NCBI GenBank assembly: GCA_010015805.1
Contig: ML978122.1
Coordinates: 1,832,453 to 1,896,452, forward strand
Direction of reading: 5' to 3'
Source: Rhizodiscina lignyota
Taxonomy: Eukaryota; Ascomycota; Dothideomycetes; Aulographales; Rhizodiscinaceae
Length of the DNA stretch: 64,000 nt
The notes below the pieces were generated by a model. It did not search any database. It saw nothing but the letters and a program-made list of their open reading frames with translations, and had not been told where the DNA came from. Shown in pieces: positions 22,651-35,100 of this stretch (the first letter of the stretch is position 1; each line of letters opens with the position of its first letter). Made by a program: the position numbers and the translations under genes.

Positions 22651-24561
22651 ATGACAAAAAGAAAGCGAAAGTCGAAAGCCAAGCCTTTAAAGATCAAGGC
22701 ACGTTTACAGGACGCCGCCAAGGGCTACGATGCTATTATCGTTTGCCCACTGAACTCAACGCCGCCTTCGACGCCAAAGAGACAAGAAGCAAGTGGGCTT
22801 CTGACGCCTCCAGATTCCCGCCAGCGAGCTAGAGACAAGAACTTTCAGGCTCTTCTTGGAGATGTGGAACAGAGCACACCTCTCCAAAATGTCAGGCAGT
22901 CTAAGTCATGGACGTAAGATTAACTGCACAAGTCACCACATTATTAGATTGCTAACGCAATCTCAAGACCACGGACTCTTATTAGACATGCTCCAAGGAG
23001 GACTTGGACTGAGGATGAGCTGGGAGGTGAGTCCGGCCTAATTGATTGGGAAATTATAGCAAAGCTAAAATATCCTAGCTATCTGCTGGTTCTACGGATA
23101 CAAGAAATGGGGAAACAGCCTCGATGATCTGGCGTCCATTCTGAATCACCCCCGTATCGCAGAGCTAATCCATCGCAACGGAACCTTTATAAGCTTCCGT
23201 AAAGAATCAATACGCGCACAACTCACCGAGCTTCGCCGAGGAATAGGTAGAGGCAGAAATGGAATATGGACATATATTCAAGCTGGGCTGTATATCTCTA
23301 ACAATCCAATTATTGGGATGATTGAGATATGCGCAGCTGCCCGGGGCATACGGCTGGTGAAGCATGCGGAAGGTGTGAGGTCACCGAGGCAAATGCAGAC
23401 GCAGAGACAGCAGCAGACGCAGAGACAGCAGCAGACGCAGATGCAAACGCAGACGCAGAGGATGCCGCAGAGGCCGCCGCACAAGCAAACGCAAAAGGAA
23501 TTATGGCAGCACCTTACGCCCTCTAAGTCGTCTTCGCTTACTTCACGACCCTTTGCATCCGCAACTACCCCCACTCTATCTGGGGTCTTGGTCCCTATTT
23601 TACTTCGGTCAGACCCGACACTGGCCGTAACCCGTACTCGCTGGCCCGGCCTCCTCTTCCGTTTCCAGTCTACGGGATCGGGCTCGGTGACTCTCCCGAA
23701 CGGTCGTGTCCGGGCACGGAAGTGTCTTGAAGATCTTATGATACCGCTACCATGGGCAGAATCCAGCTCATCATTTTTGTGGGAGGCTGAAGCCCACCTC
23801 CAGCGACACAAGTACCCCACACTGTTCCTCTCGGTCACAGAGAGTTTCTTTGACGCATTCTTCCGGGCGTACAAGTGCTGGATCGCGAATCATGACCAGG
23901 TACGTAATTAACACTTATAGTAAAAGTTGGAAGCTGTCTAGCACTAATTGACTTTCAGGTTGAACCTGAAATCATCGTTATAGACGGCGAGATTCTCTGT
24001 GCTACATCCGCCATCTACTCGGCGTCGGCGGTTCTCCAAACTTTGAGAGAGAAGAAGATGGTACAAAAACACATCGTCCGAAACTACCATGGCAAGTACG
24101 AGCGACTCGTGTGGGGCGAACTCCCGTTACTCCCAGTTGTCCGAAAGGTCCTGTTTAAGGACCTCGTTCGACTTGCTGAACAAGACAACGACCTGCAACG
24201 ATTGTTTGGACAATTCGACTATGATAACCTGCGATCCGTGGAGAGTGTACGCGCACTCTTCCACATGTACCCCGTACGTCTGGATCAAGGTATTGCTCAC
24301 GCACTTGGAAAGTTGGTGAGGTTGTTTGGTCTCGTGTCGAGCTCGGAAAACCTTATCTTGCATCTTGTATTCGAGATGATCCAAGGCTTTGTCATCCACG
24401 CAGAGTTTGGGAGCGATGACAAAATACCTAAGGATCTTTTAGGCGCCTTCTTTGGAGGTGCTGAAAAGGAGAGCCTAGAGCTAAAAGCCGGATTCGCTGC
24501 AGCAATCTTGATCGCAAGGAAAGTCCTTAGACAAGAACCTCGATACAAGGCAGATTGGTAA
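22651..24561 (+). CDS. Unknown protein with basic N-terminus, Q/T repeat and helical C-terminal domain
   Basis: I do not recognise the family. Exons 22651-22913, 22968-23026, 23079-23899 and 23959-24561 join in frame to 581 residues. The N-terminus is strongly basic (MTKRKRKSKAKPLKIK), as in nuclear or nucleolar proteins. The join of exons 1 to 3 gives RRTWTEDELGG and then ICWFYGYKKWGNSLDDLASIL, which looks like a Myb/SANT-type or small helical DNA-binding module, although the usual tryptophan spacing is incomplete. A Q/T/R tract (residues about 213-237) comes from an 18-bp minisatellite. The last 300 residues are a helical domain with hydrophobic stretches (LILHLVFEMIQGFVIHAEF). The function is unknown. 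Multiple introns that restore one long frame make the gene itself credible. Confidence 0.72.
23395..23469 (+). repeat. Coding minisatellite, CAGACGCAGAGACAGCAG-like units
   Basis: Units of 18 bp built from GCAGAC/GCAGAG hexamers repeat about four times with decay at both ends. In the gene's frame they encode Q-T-Q-R-Q-Q repeats. The shifted frame is also open and would read as an alanine/aspartate repeat. Such tracts vary readily in length by slippage. Confidence 0.8.
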
Positions 24562-24911
24562 AGCTTTGGGCGAGGTGGATGGAGACCGAAGTCGTGTGCA
24601 ATGGGTGCCCCCAATAACCGCCTCACAACGTAGTTTCTGTACTATGTATTATCAAAATAAGTTCCAAATGAACTTCTTCCATTTACACAGCAAGGTCCCG
24701 ATCCCAGTCTGGACTCTGCCGATCAGGAACCTGCAGTCCAGGAAATGGCCGTGCGCAAGCTCCACCCGACTAGGTACCGTCAATGCTCCACCAATGACGT
24801 CTCTAAACTGAACACATCTCAATAACTTCGACTTCCTCCATTGCTCTGCTCTAGCTCTTCTCTATTGCATCCAGACTTAGAATCGGAAGCATACAGTTGA
24901 AATTTACCAAA
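24562..24911. other. Short intergenic region upstream of the FKBP gene
   Basis: A 350-bp spacer that must hold the terminator of the unknown gene and the promoter of the FKBP gene. Nothing specific is visible beyond a pyrimidine-rich stretch just ahead of the FKBP start. Confidence 0.4.
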
Positions 24912-25474
24912 ATGCGCTCCACACTCCTCGCACTGATCCTCGCACCACTCGCCGTCTTTGCGCTGGATAAACCGCTCAATATAGAGGTCACCGAACCCGC
25001 TGAGTGTCAAAGGAAGGTCCAGCGCGGTGATAAAATCGATGTGTAAGCACGGTAGAGCAGAAGGAAGTAATATAAAGAGCTATGCTAATTTTTCCTTGAA
25101 ATAGTCACTACCGCGGTACCCTCGAATCCGATGGCTCAGAATTCGATGCCAGTTACAACCGTGGCACACCCTTGAGCTTCCACGTACGAGAACTACCCTA
25201 AACGTGTGTTGGAAATATACTTATGGCTACAGGTTGGAAATGGGCAGGTCATTAAGGGCTGGGACGAAGGACTGCTCGAGATGTGCCCTGGTGAGAAGCG
25301 CAAGTTGACCATTCAGCCTGAATGGGGATATGGCGAGAGAGGGATGGGACCCATTCCTGCAAATAGTGTGCTAAGTGAGTATTGGTTCGGACTTGGGATT
25401 TGGTAATTGACTAATATCGTAAAGTCTTCGAGACGGAGCTTGTAAAGATCCACGGCGTCAAAGATGAGCTCTAA
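24912..25474 (+). CDS. ER-luminal FKBP-type peptidyl-prolyl isomerase with KDEL ending
   Basis: This enzyme catalyses cis-trans isomerisation of X-Pro bonds during folding in the endoplasmic reticulum (FKBP13/Fpr2-like). Exons 24912-25042, 25105-25183, 25233-25374 and 25425-25474 give 133 residues. A signal peptide ([17 protein letters not shown]) is followed by a single FKBP domain: [21 protein letters not shown], then [19 protein letters not shown] with the active-site Val-Ile-Trp, [20 protein letters not shown], and the closing strand IFETELVKI. The protein ends in KDEL, an ER retrieval signal, so it should be kept in the lumen. Its length is typical for a one-domain ER FKBP. The exon joins are well supported because each one completes a conserved FKBP strand. 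Confidence 0.93.
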
Positions 25475-25915
25475 GCTATTGAAGTTTTGGAAAGGGTGAC
25501 TGAAGCGGAACAGTCCGCACTACAGTCACCTTCACGAGGTCGTTGATGTCAAATAATGGATCATGGGGACCCTGTCTACGAAAGTTGGAATTTCGGATTT
25601 TCTCTCACGCATATTTTGGGCGGGTAGAATTGGCTGATCAAAAGTATGATGAACAGAGAACCTCCGATTCATCCAGTTTCGAGGGCATCATGAAATATCG
25701 TACACCTATCCTAGAGTTCCATAATTACAGATGCCAGTTGAGCCCATCCAGACTCCTGCCGCTGATGCCCGTTTTCGTTCAAGTACAGCACGTGTCGTCA
25801 TTATGCCAGAGTGCCCGTAATTACAGATCCGACTGAGCACCTCCAAACTCCTGATGCTGATGCCCACCTTCATTCGAGTACAGCACGCATTGCCGTTAGG
25901 CCGAAGTCCTGTAAG
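25475..25915. other. Convergent spacer between FKBP and the TPP1-like gene
   Basis: A 440-bp spacer between convergent genes. It contains three loosely similar stretches around AATTACAGAT and CTGATGCCC (near 25720, 25818 and 25915) that suggest a decayed short repeat, one copy reaching into the end of the minus-strand gene. Confidence 0.4.
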
Positions 25916-28544
25916 TTACAGATGCCAATTAAACGGATTGACGCTCCTGCCGATGATGCCATGTTCATCCAAGTGAACCACGTTCTTGTTGTCACGCATG
26001 CTCTTCAATCCCACCAGTTCTCGGTTCAAGACCCCAATATCAGTGTTCTCAGCATGTTCGTCGGGCCTCTTGGAAGCACCCTCGAGACTTGACGCTTCAC
26101 CGTTTGATGCCTTTGACATTCCGCTCTTCGATGCCATATCCCTGGTATCGGCAGAAGTTGCCGCGCCAGGAGATTGTGTGGCAGGTGTTCCTCGTGCAGA
26201 CGATGTACCTCTATCCACCGGCATTGCTCGTGCAGAAAGGCCTTCGCCATAAGGCATGTCTCGATCAGGCTGTGTCTCGTGCGCAGAAGGACTCGATGCC
26301 GTAGCTAGTCTGGCCCTTACGGGGAATGGACCGGATGTCCGTGCCGTGGGGGAAATTTTGGGAGTCACAGTGACATTTGCACTTTGGTAAGTTGACCTTG
26401 GCTCAGGGCCATTGATTCGGTTAGGCGGCGAGTTCGAAGATGCCTGCACCGGGTGGTTGGTAGAGTTTCGGAATGTAGGACGAGAGGCTTCGCGATATGG
26501 AACGGCCTGGGCGGCAGACAGGCCACCTGAATGACGACTCAGATACTCTCGTCGCTGGACCCGTTGCTCCCTTTGAGGGTCCTCGGTGATTGGGGAATCC
26601 TGGCTGAAGTTGAATCGCTTCTTGTAGGGTCTGTTTCGTTTCTTCGGCGGACTGTCGTTCTCCTCGCGTCCATGCTTTCGCCCCACCGAAGCGTCGAAAG
26701 TGCTCGGAACTATTGTCGAGTGCACTTGCTCATGTTGCTCACTCGTCTCCACATCAAGACGAGCCTGAGTCGTTCGGGTGTCTGCACGGACACGTTGATC
26801 ATGAAAGTTGCCTCGATATGGGCGATGCCTTGCCCTCCCGTTATTTGAGTTGCTGAACTCAGATGAGTGCGTTGTGTCCCGAAGAGGGGCATTGCGTTCA
26901 TCCAATGGGCGAGGAACACTCAGCTCCAAATCAGAGTCATCGCTGCTTCGAAGTCTCGCCAGGCCTGCCGCCGAGATCCTACTCCTAGAGGACGCCGGCC
27001 TACTGCTATCCGGAGGCAATGGATCTTTCGATCGGACTTGGCGGTTGACAGGCGATGAACTCGGCGATGAATGCATACTCGGAGGCAGGACCAAACTACT
27101 CTCGGGCCGAGGAGGTTCACTAGACGGAGGCCATTGCTCACTGCTAAACGTAGATCCAGCCTCATCTCCAGCCTGAGCGTCCACGTCCACTTCGACATCA
27201 CTCTCCTCACTGTCTGACATAGAATTTTCCGCAGCTGCTCGAAGTTCTTGTATGAGGATACTCGGAAGATTGTACGCTGGAAAGGCAAGTCCAGGTTTCG
27301 CTGGATACCACGAATGTAAGCGACTGAGGATATTTCGTTGTTCGATGTCGGCCAGCATATCAGACTTGATTTTTGCTGCGTTGATCCATGGCTGGTGAAG
27401 ATTGCTGGAATCCAAGCTTGCATCCACCATCTTTGACGACTCTCGGTCAGCCTGGACTTCCAAAATTGTGTCCGCAGTGTCGACTATTTCCATATCTTCT
27501 GCTCCTGCTGCAGCCTCCCGGGAAACAGATGTGAGCTTCTCTGTAGTCTCACTTGCTTCAGAGTGATTCTCCAGACTAATATATCCTCGTTCAAGTATCT
27601 TCAAGAGATTTCCCTGCTTGTCCGCGTCCGTACTGGCATATGGACGATACCCAACCATAATATGCCCTGGAGCGCGAGGGGGTGCAACTGGCGCCATCGA
27701 TGGGAAGTTCCTGGATGGGGCCGATGGTTCACGTCGAGCCAAGTCAGGGATTTGTGTAGCGAACCTTTCTTGGGTTGCGAACCAAGTATCCTGTGCAGGA
27801 AGTATTTGCGATGCCACTGAAGCAGGGCTTGGTATTTGCTCATCTTGCTGAGTCTGGGGCTTTTGCGGTGGTGAGTCGTATGTTGCGGCGCTACCAGATC
27901 CAGAGAGCTCTTTTAAGAGATTGGCGATTGCACCATACTTGTGTACAGGCTCTGGAGTGCCGATTGGATCTTGCTCAAGGCCTAGATAGTTGAACGCTTT
28001 CACAAGAAGTGAGAGGTGCTGGTTCGGATCTCCATAGGACGTCGCAACGATCTCGAACCCTTTGATAATCACAATACAGCCCTCGACCTCTCTGGTGAAC
28101 TCCCTGTTGTGCTTGTGCTTGAAATATTTGGTAACCTGAGTAGTAAACTTGGCGTATATCGAAGTTGCTCCATCTGAGATAACAGCCTGGACATGCGGGG
28201 CTGTTTTGACGAACTTGTGTAGTTAGACCAATCTACAGGCAGCAGATATTCGATGTAGGATATCTTCATTTCAAACTTACGCGGACAATCTGGGCTTTTA
28301 ACACGCGGCCAGAAACGTGAGATTTTCTGATTCGCAAGTTGCTATCGTCCCAGTCGAATTCCTCGTTCAAGCCACGACTGAGAGCTTCTTCCACGACATC
28401 ATCTCCCTGCTTCGGATATGCGGACTCTTGCTCGGGCTGCAAACTTTGCGACGAATCACTGTTCCGTTTCCAGACAAGCGCAACTCTCAAGTCATCCTCG
28501 ACTAAGGGCCTGATCCACGGAGGAAGAAGGGCCTGTGAAGTCAT
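25916..28544 (-). CDS. Probable shelterin TPP1/ACD-like telomere protein
   Basis: Exons 28281-28544 and 25916-28213 give 853 residues. The first 190 residues look like a TPP1/Est3-type OB fold. The protein opens with LLPPWIRPLVE, resembling the LRPWIRELI start of the animal TPP1 OB fold. After a disordered insert come VSGRVLKAQIVR, FVKTAPHVQAVISDGATSIYA, KFTTQVTKYF, GCIVIIKGFEIVATSYG and LSLLVKAFNYLG, in the strand order of that fold (..VSDG..VR/AKF..EG..L.L..). The splice joins QIVR to FVKT exactly in frame. TPP1 proteins bridge the POT1-type single-strand binder to the rest of shelterin and recruit telomerase. The remaining 650 residues are disordered and rich in S/P/R, with repeated RGT and TSS patterns, and end in VNPFNWHL. 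The assignment rests on a weak, motif-level match. The gene is divergent from FAB1. Confidence 0.6.
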
Positions 28545-29153
28545 CTTCGCGAAGCACGCCCGAAGGCGGAAGCCGCAAGGTTATTTGTGGGCTTAAAAGG
28601 CGTTGATGAGCAATAGGAGAGTGTTTTCTAGAGCACCCATCCCTTGGTCGAGAGGAAGACGTTTGCGAAGGAAGAAGTTGGTGAGAAAGGCGGAGTAAAT
28701 ATATACATGTGTTCCAAAATCCCACGGCGGAGAGCATTCACTACGCGACCTGCGCGTCGACGCGTCTGGCCGGGGATTTGCCGAAGATTGGTCGAGCCAC
28801 CTGCGCCTGGCAAACGTCATTGGCAGTCAAGGTTGATACTAGCAAATACATCTGCAAGATAAATTCCTGAAGCTTCTAAACGTATCTGAAGCCGGGTCTC
28901 GAAACGCAGCTCCACCTTGAACTCTGAAAACTCGTCCAAGACCTCCCATATCGACATACCCGACCACGCCCTGCCAACCTCTCCGCCTTGCTTTTCAAGA
29001 GCCCGTCATGCTCCGCCGCCTCAATCTCTGGATCACTGAAAGTGCCACGGCGCACAAAAGATAACCTATCGCTTGAGCAGCAAACTCGCTCTGAGATGAG
29101 AAGGCCAAACTCAGAATATTAGCAGAGGGCGTGGAATCGGTGTACTTGAAGCC
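28545..29153. other. Divergent promoter region, TPP1-like gene and FAB1
   Basis: A 609-bp shared upstream region. No TATA box or clear factor site is visible. The open frames that cross it are short. Confidence 0.4.
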
Positions 29154-32100
29154 ATGGCACCTAAAGCGCCTCCAGGTGGCCCAGGCCATGCACTCCCCTC
29201 TGTCCAAACAAACCGTTCATATGATAGGCGGGGCTCCTTTGGCTCGATATCATCTCGAAGACTACCAAACAGCGAGGCTTTAGCCTCCACTCTCGATCAC
29301 ATCCATACCAACGCCTCGCAATCGGAAGCGCTGACAACGTTTGCCGAATATGCTCCTCCCCCTCGATCGGCAGCTGGATCAGAAGCCAAGACACTTGCAG
29401 GAGAGCTTGTTCAAGGAGGAATCAGTGGATTATACAGCCGGCTTAAGGCGTCCGTCGGCAGCTCGAAGGAATCTGGTGTGGGCAGTCCGACCGCAACGAC
29501 GAAAAGTGTCGACAGTGGCGACGACGCATCCGTGAAGAGTCTGAAGCTCAAGCTTGGCCATAAGAGTACAACTTCTGTTGGAACCATCGAGTCATCGCCT
29601 GTAGTTGTCTCTCCACAACCATCGCAGTTGAAATCTCCAGCAAGTTCAAAATTTCCCGAGGGCCAACTAAGTACTGGCCGATTATTACCTGCATCCTCTA
29701 GCGCGTCATTGAAATCCGGAAGCTCTGTAATTGATCATGCTTCCCCCGTAAGCTCGAGGCCCCAATCAAGACCTGCATCTTCATCAGTCGACCTATCAAA
29801 TGAACCAATACCAGCACGACACGTCGGTGGGGTACAGAAAACATCCGAGAATATACCTACAATCGATACTCCAAAGACGAGCAATACTCTCGGGGAGCGA
29901 CCTGCAATCCCAAATACTTCGAGTAAAGTGAAAGATGCGGATCTGTCCATTGATACCAAAAGCGGAAGTTCGCGGCTGTCGAAGGACCAAATTGGCGAAT
30001 CTGAGACTCCTATTGGCCTACCAACCCCAAAGATTCTCCGGACTGGAGAAGCACCGTTGTCACGCGTGAGCTCCAAAGTTTCTGAATCTTCCACTTTAGC
30101 GTCTCCAGTTAGCGGCGCGCTTTCTGTAGATTCCAACACGAGAATGGGCTCCATAGATGCCGAGCTTGGTGCTGAGCTTACACGTTCGGAAACTACTGAG
30201 CGGCCGCCTCTACTTCATGTGAGCCAGTCTCATTTGCCAGGTTACAGGGCTTCGAGAGCAACATCCTCCGATGGAGATATGAGCTCAGTCACGACTGTGG
30301 CCGCATCTCGGCAGGCAACTCCTGTCACAACAGCTGAGGCGGCCAAGCTCCGCTCTGAACTTGCAAAAGCTGCAGACCAAAATGTTGGACAAATGCGCAG
30401 CAGGTTACTAGCTAAGGAATTCTGGATGAGAGACGAGAATGCAAAAGATTGCTTCTACTGTGGCGATACCTTCTCAACTTTCCGAAGAAAGCACCATTGT
30501 CGGACTTGCGGGCAAATATTCGACGCCAAATGCACATCGACAATACCAGGCAAAATATTTGGCATTGGCGGAACTGTGAGGGTCTGCATACCGTGCGAGC
30601 ACATCATTGACGGCACCGAGGACGATTCATCGATTTATTCAGAAGAAGATGACATCTACTCAATACCAGGCGATTCTCATAGTCCCGTTGATGAGCATGC
30701 CCGCGAACAGCCGGCAGATATGGGAACGCCGACAATTGGTATTCCTGTCTCACGAAAGTCAGCAGATCAAACAAAAAGACGCTCTGCTGTTCTGGAGTTT
30801 GATGGCCAGCCTACTTTGGCGCGACCAAGCTCATCCAGGTCGCTAAGGTCCTTAAGTGGTCGCCCGCATACCCCTCATAAACGCCATCACTCGCGGCATA
30901 TGTTCACAAGGGGCATGAAATCGTCAAATATTGATCGGGCACCTTTTCAAGGACAGGACTCCGAAGGCGCTGGTAAAGATTCGCTTCTCCCAGCATTCCA
31001 CCACGACAATATCATCGATCCCGATCTGGCTCCGTTCCTATCTGATGAGGGTTCAAGCGATGATGAGACTGTCAGTCTTTTCGCTACGTTGGATGGCGAC
31101 AAACCCCAGTCTCCAGCTCGAGTAGATGGAGATAAGAGCGGTTTCAACGCGTTGTTCTCCTCTTTACGGAAGGGCAAATCTAGGGGCGATAGAAGTCACA
31201 CTGGTGCAAGTCACGGTGGTCGTGATACAGATGCTGCGAGCATTTCCAGCCGACATCTCACACACCACCACTCTCGGAAACGGAATGTCAGTGTAAACAG
31301 CATCTCACACGCACGACACTCGCCTCGACGAACAAAGAGCAACAGCCTGCTCAAAGGATTTCCGATGCCGTTTGGCTCATCGCTAGCGTTGCCCCTTGAG
31401 CCAGACTCGCCCATTATACGACCTCATTCAAGTCACTCCAGGATTACAAGAAGCGCATCCATGCGTGGAGAGTCAGCGCCTCCTGTAGAACTCAATCATG
31501 CAAGTCTGCAGCATGTTCGGAAAATGTTGAAACAGATGTTGCAAGATGGTGACATACCAAGCGCCCGAAGCTGGGAAAGGGCGTTAATGCCAATTCTGCT
31601 CAAGTCCACAAACGAAGTCAATCCTGACATTAGACGAAGAGACTTCATCGACATTCGTCACTATGTCAAGCTGAAGAAAATAAGCGGAGGCAAGCCAGGG
31701 GATACTACCTATGTCTCTGGAGTGGTGTTCACAAAAAATGTAGCCCTCAAGACAATGCCACGGAGCATTTCTCATCCCCGAATTATCATCGTCACCTTTG
31801 CAATTGAATACGCTCGGCATCAGCAGCATTTTATGAGCCTTGAGCCAGTCATCGCGCAAGAGAAAGAATACCTTCGAAATCTGGTACGGCGAATCATTGC
31901 ATTTGATCCCCAGGTCTTGCTTGTCCAGAAGAACGTGTCAGGTCTAGCATTAAAACTCTTAGCCGAGGCAGGCATTGCTGTGGTCTACAATGTCAAGCGA
32001 TCGGTGCTCAATGCAGTCTCGAGGTGCACACAGACAAAGCTGATTTCGTCAGTTGACAAACTCGTTTTTGACCCTTCTCAAGTTGGCCATTGCGGCGGTT

Positions 32101-35100
32101 TTGATGTCAAGACGTATGTGTCAGATGGGATCAAAAAGACATACGTTTGGCTTTCCGGTTGTCAAGCTGATCTGGGTTGCACTATTGTCTTACGAGGCGC
32201 GGAGAAAGAGACTTTGCGGAGGCTAAAACGTATCACGGAGTTCATGTGTTACGTGGTGTACAATTTGAGACTGGAGACCTATCTCATGAGGGACGAGTTC
32301 GTTCTCATCCCGACTACGACCACGGACGGTACGATCTCTCCAAGCAAAGCGCAAATGCCTCTTGTGAGACACAATGAGGATAGTTTGCCAGCTTTGGCGG
32401 CCCATGCAGCCGTTCACATACCACCTCAAGAGACAACCGGAAGAAAGGATCCCAATTACGTGCAAGGAGTATTACTCAACAGCCCTTCGGAGTTACCATC
32501 CTCGGAAACTAGCGCTGATCCAGAAAACTCAAATACTGAGCTTGTCGCTTCACCTAATGAGCAAGGACTGACGGAGTCCGGATCTCTTCCTTCTTTCTAC
32601 GAAGACATTGTGGAAAAGCACAAGACGAAGATCTTGTCGACGTCTCCATTCGTCAAGTTTATGCCACCTTACCTGCTAATGCAGGCGCGAGAGCAAGAAA
32701 GTCGCTTAACACACCTCAAACAACTACGAGATCAGTATAAGCCTGAGCTAGGCCCAGAAAAATCGAACGCGACCAACAAATTCCAGCTTGTCCAACCAGA
32801 GATGGTTCAAGGTGTCGTTCAAAAGGCTTCGAAGCAAGTCCGAGAGTTCTTGTATGCTGTTCACGACGCAGAGTATGATAAGGCGATGCACAACTACCTG
32901 ACGCAGAAGCGACAATGGGAGTCCTACCTGGCTGGCACAATAAATCTGTTCGACCCCCTCTCACATCAAAGGATTGCCTTCCTGTACAGCATGGTCAATT
33001 CACAATCAACAACACCCTGCATTGGCCCAGAGATTATTGCTTTGGAATTCTACAACGAGCAGGAGATCGACGAGGGCTTTGCCACTGACATCACCCTTGG
33101 CCAATATGTGGAAGACCTTATTCATGGCGCTGGCACGATCTGTGGTATCAATGGCTGTGAAAGGAACCTTTTCGCTCATCATCGCCAGTATGTTCATGGA
33201 CCAGGCCAAATGGCGGTGTACGTTCAGCGACACCCCCCAAAGCTGCCCGGCATGCAGAATACAATTCTGATGTGGAGTCAATGTCGTATCTGCGGGCAAG
33301 AGACTCAGGTGTTGGCAATGTCGGACAGCACTTGGAAATACTCATTCGGAAAATATCTGGAGTTGACGTTCTGGAGTAGCGAGTTGCATCCCCGAGCTAA
33401 TGTCTGTCCTCATGACATCCACCATGATCATGTGCGGTTTTTTGGGCTTCATGGGGTCGTTGTCCGAATCCAGTACGACCCTATTCAGTTGCATGAAGTA
33501 GTAATACCTCGCTCGACAATCACTTGGAAGGTGGACAGTGACTTGAAGCTCAAGAACGAGCAGTACCAGAGGATCAAGGAACGTCTGGACAGGTTCATGC
33601 AATCTGTAAAGAGTAGGATCAAGAGTATCCATGTAGACGGAGTGCTTCCCGAGAAGATGGATCCGTGCAGAACAGAGCTTGACCGACTTACCAAGGCCGC
33701 TCAAGAGGACCACGAACAGCTCACGAAAAAGCTACAAGAGAAGTACATGAAGTCGCGCTATTATGAGATCATACCGTTTAATCGCGCGATGCGATTCATG
33801 CACGAAAAGGCTATCTGGTGGGATGACGAGTTCGCAGCTTTTGAAAAGAATTTCTTTCCATCTGAGAAAGACATTCGACGTCTTGCAGAGAAACAACTCA
33901 GGAAGCTATTCATTGAAAAGGATGAGTCGACAACAACAATCGACTCGATCGAAGAGGAGCAGAATGACCAGAGTGAGGAAATGGACATTGAGCCCAAGCA
34001 GGCTCCAGATATTGTCCACTTGCAACCGAGCCCATCGCACTTGTCGGCAGAAGACGCAGAATCCATGTTGATGACTGGACTCGAGAAGGTCAATAGCCAA
34101 GAAGGAAGACCGAACGAGACGGAGGTCGTACTTCCGCCACCAATCGAGCTAAAACATTCAAGGGCTTCGAGCGACGAGTCGAATCTGTCGCTTGAAGGAG
34201 CAACTAAGATCGCTGGAAGTCCAGAAGTTAAGCATCTAGACCTCGCGATTCCTGCCGATCACCCCTCAAACCCACCGTCGGACGTTAAAGAGTCCGCATT
34301 TGTTCCGTCTCGGCCAGCAGCAGATGCAGAAACACGCGAAACATGCGAAACAAGTGTATCACGAACACCAACACCCACACTATCAAATCTGTCTGATTCA
34401 GACTCTCTGCTTGCACCACCTCGAGATCCAAATATATCAAAGATTCCTAGACTGGTCGATAAGGCGCTGCCGACACCCCCTCCTCTTTCCAGGGCTCATT
34501 CACAGCCTAGTGAGATATTCCGCCGCCAGCTTTCATCCAACAGCATACCAGCCGTATCTACCGGCAAGACGGAAGCTTTAAAGATGAGCTTGACAGAAGC
34601 GGCCAAAGGTCTTGAGAAGCGTCTCACAGAGCGACTTAGTGGGACACTCAGGGCAGGGAGGACCGCTTCACATTCTCTTATCCCTCGCTCTGTCCCATCG
34701 AAACAGCGATTCGATACGAAAGTCTCTACATTGGCTCGGCATTTTGAGCAGCTCTCACGAGAATTGGAACGTGAGCGGCTTCGGGAGCGACGGTTGAGGA
34801 CTGAACGGACAAGACAAGCGCGAGCATATCCTCTAGCTTCATCAAGGCCTACTGTTGAAGTCTATCCCGACGCGCATCAGGCGGTCCAAGGTAGAGTCTC
34901 GCCCGAGGATGAGTCACTCCCAGAGTCGCCTGCTAGAACCAGCACTGAGACGGTTGCTGCTTCCATTGATCAGAGTATCAGCACAGACTCAACAGCTGGG
35001 CCGACTCCTACGGAATTAGAAGAAAGTCATGAGTCAGCGGAACACATCGAGCCAGAGGCTCCACAACCGGAAGAACAGACACCTACTGCATCTGATGCTG

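Noticed and set aside
23278-23874. Minus-strand 198-codon frame with a C/V/L-rich repeat
   Set aside because: This is the complement of the Q/T minisatellite and its flanks. The unusual cysteine pattern is a by-product of the repeat, and the plus strand has four exons that join in frame.
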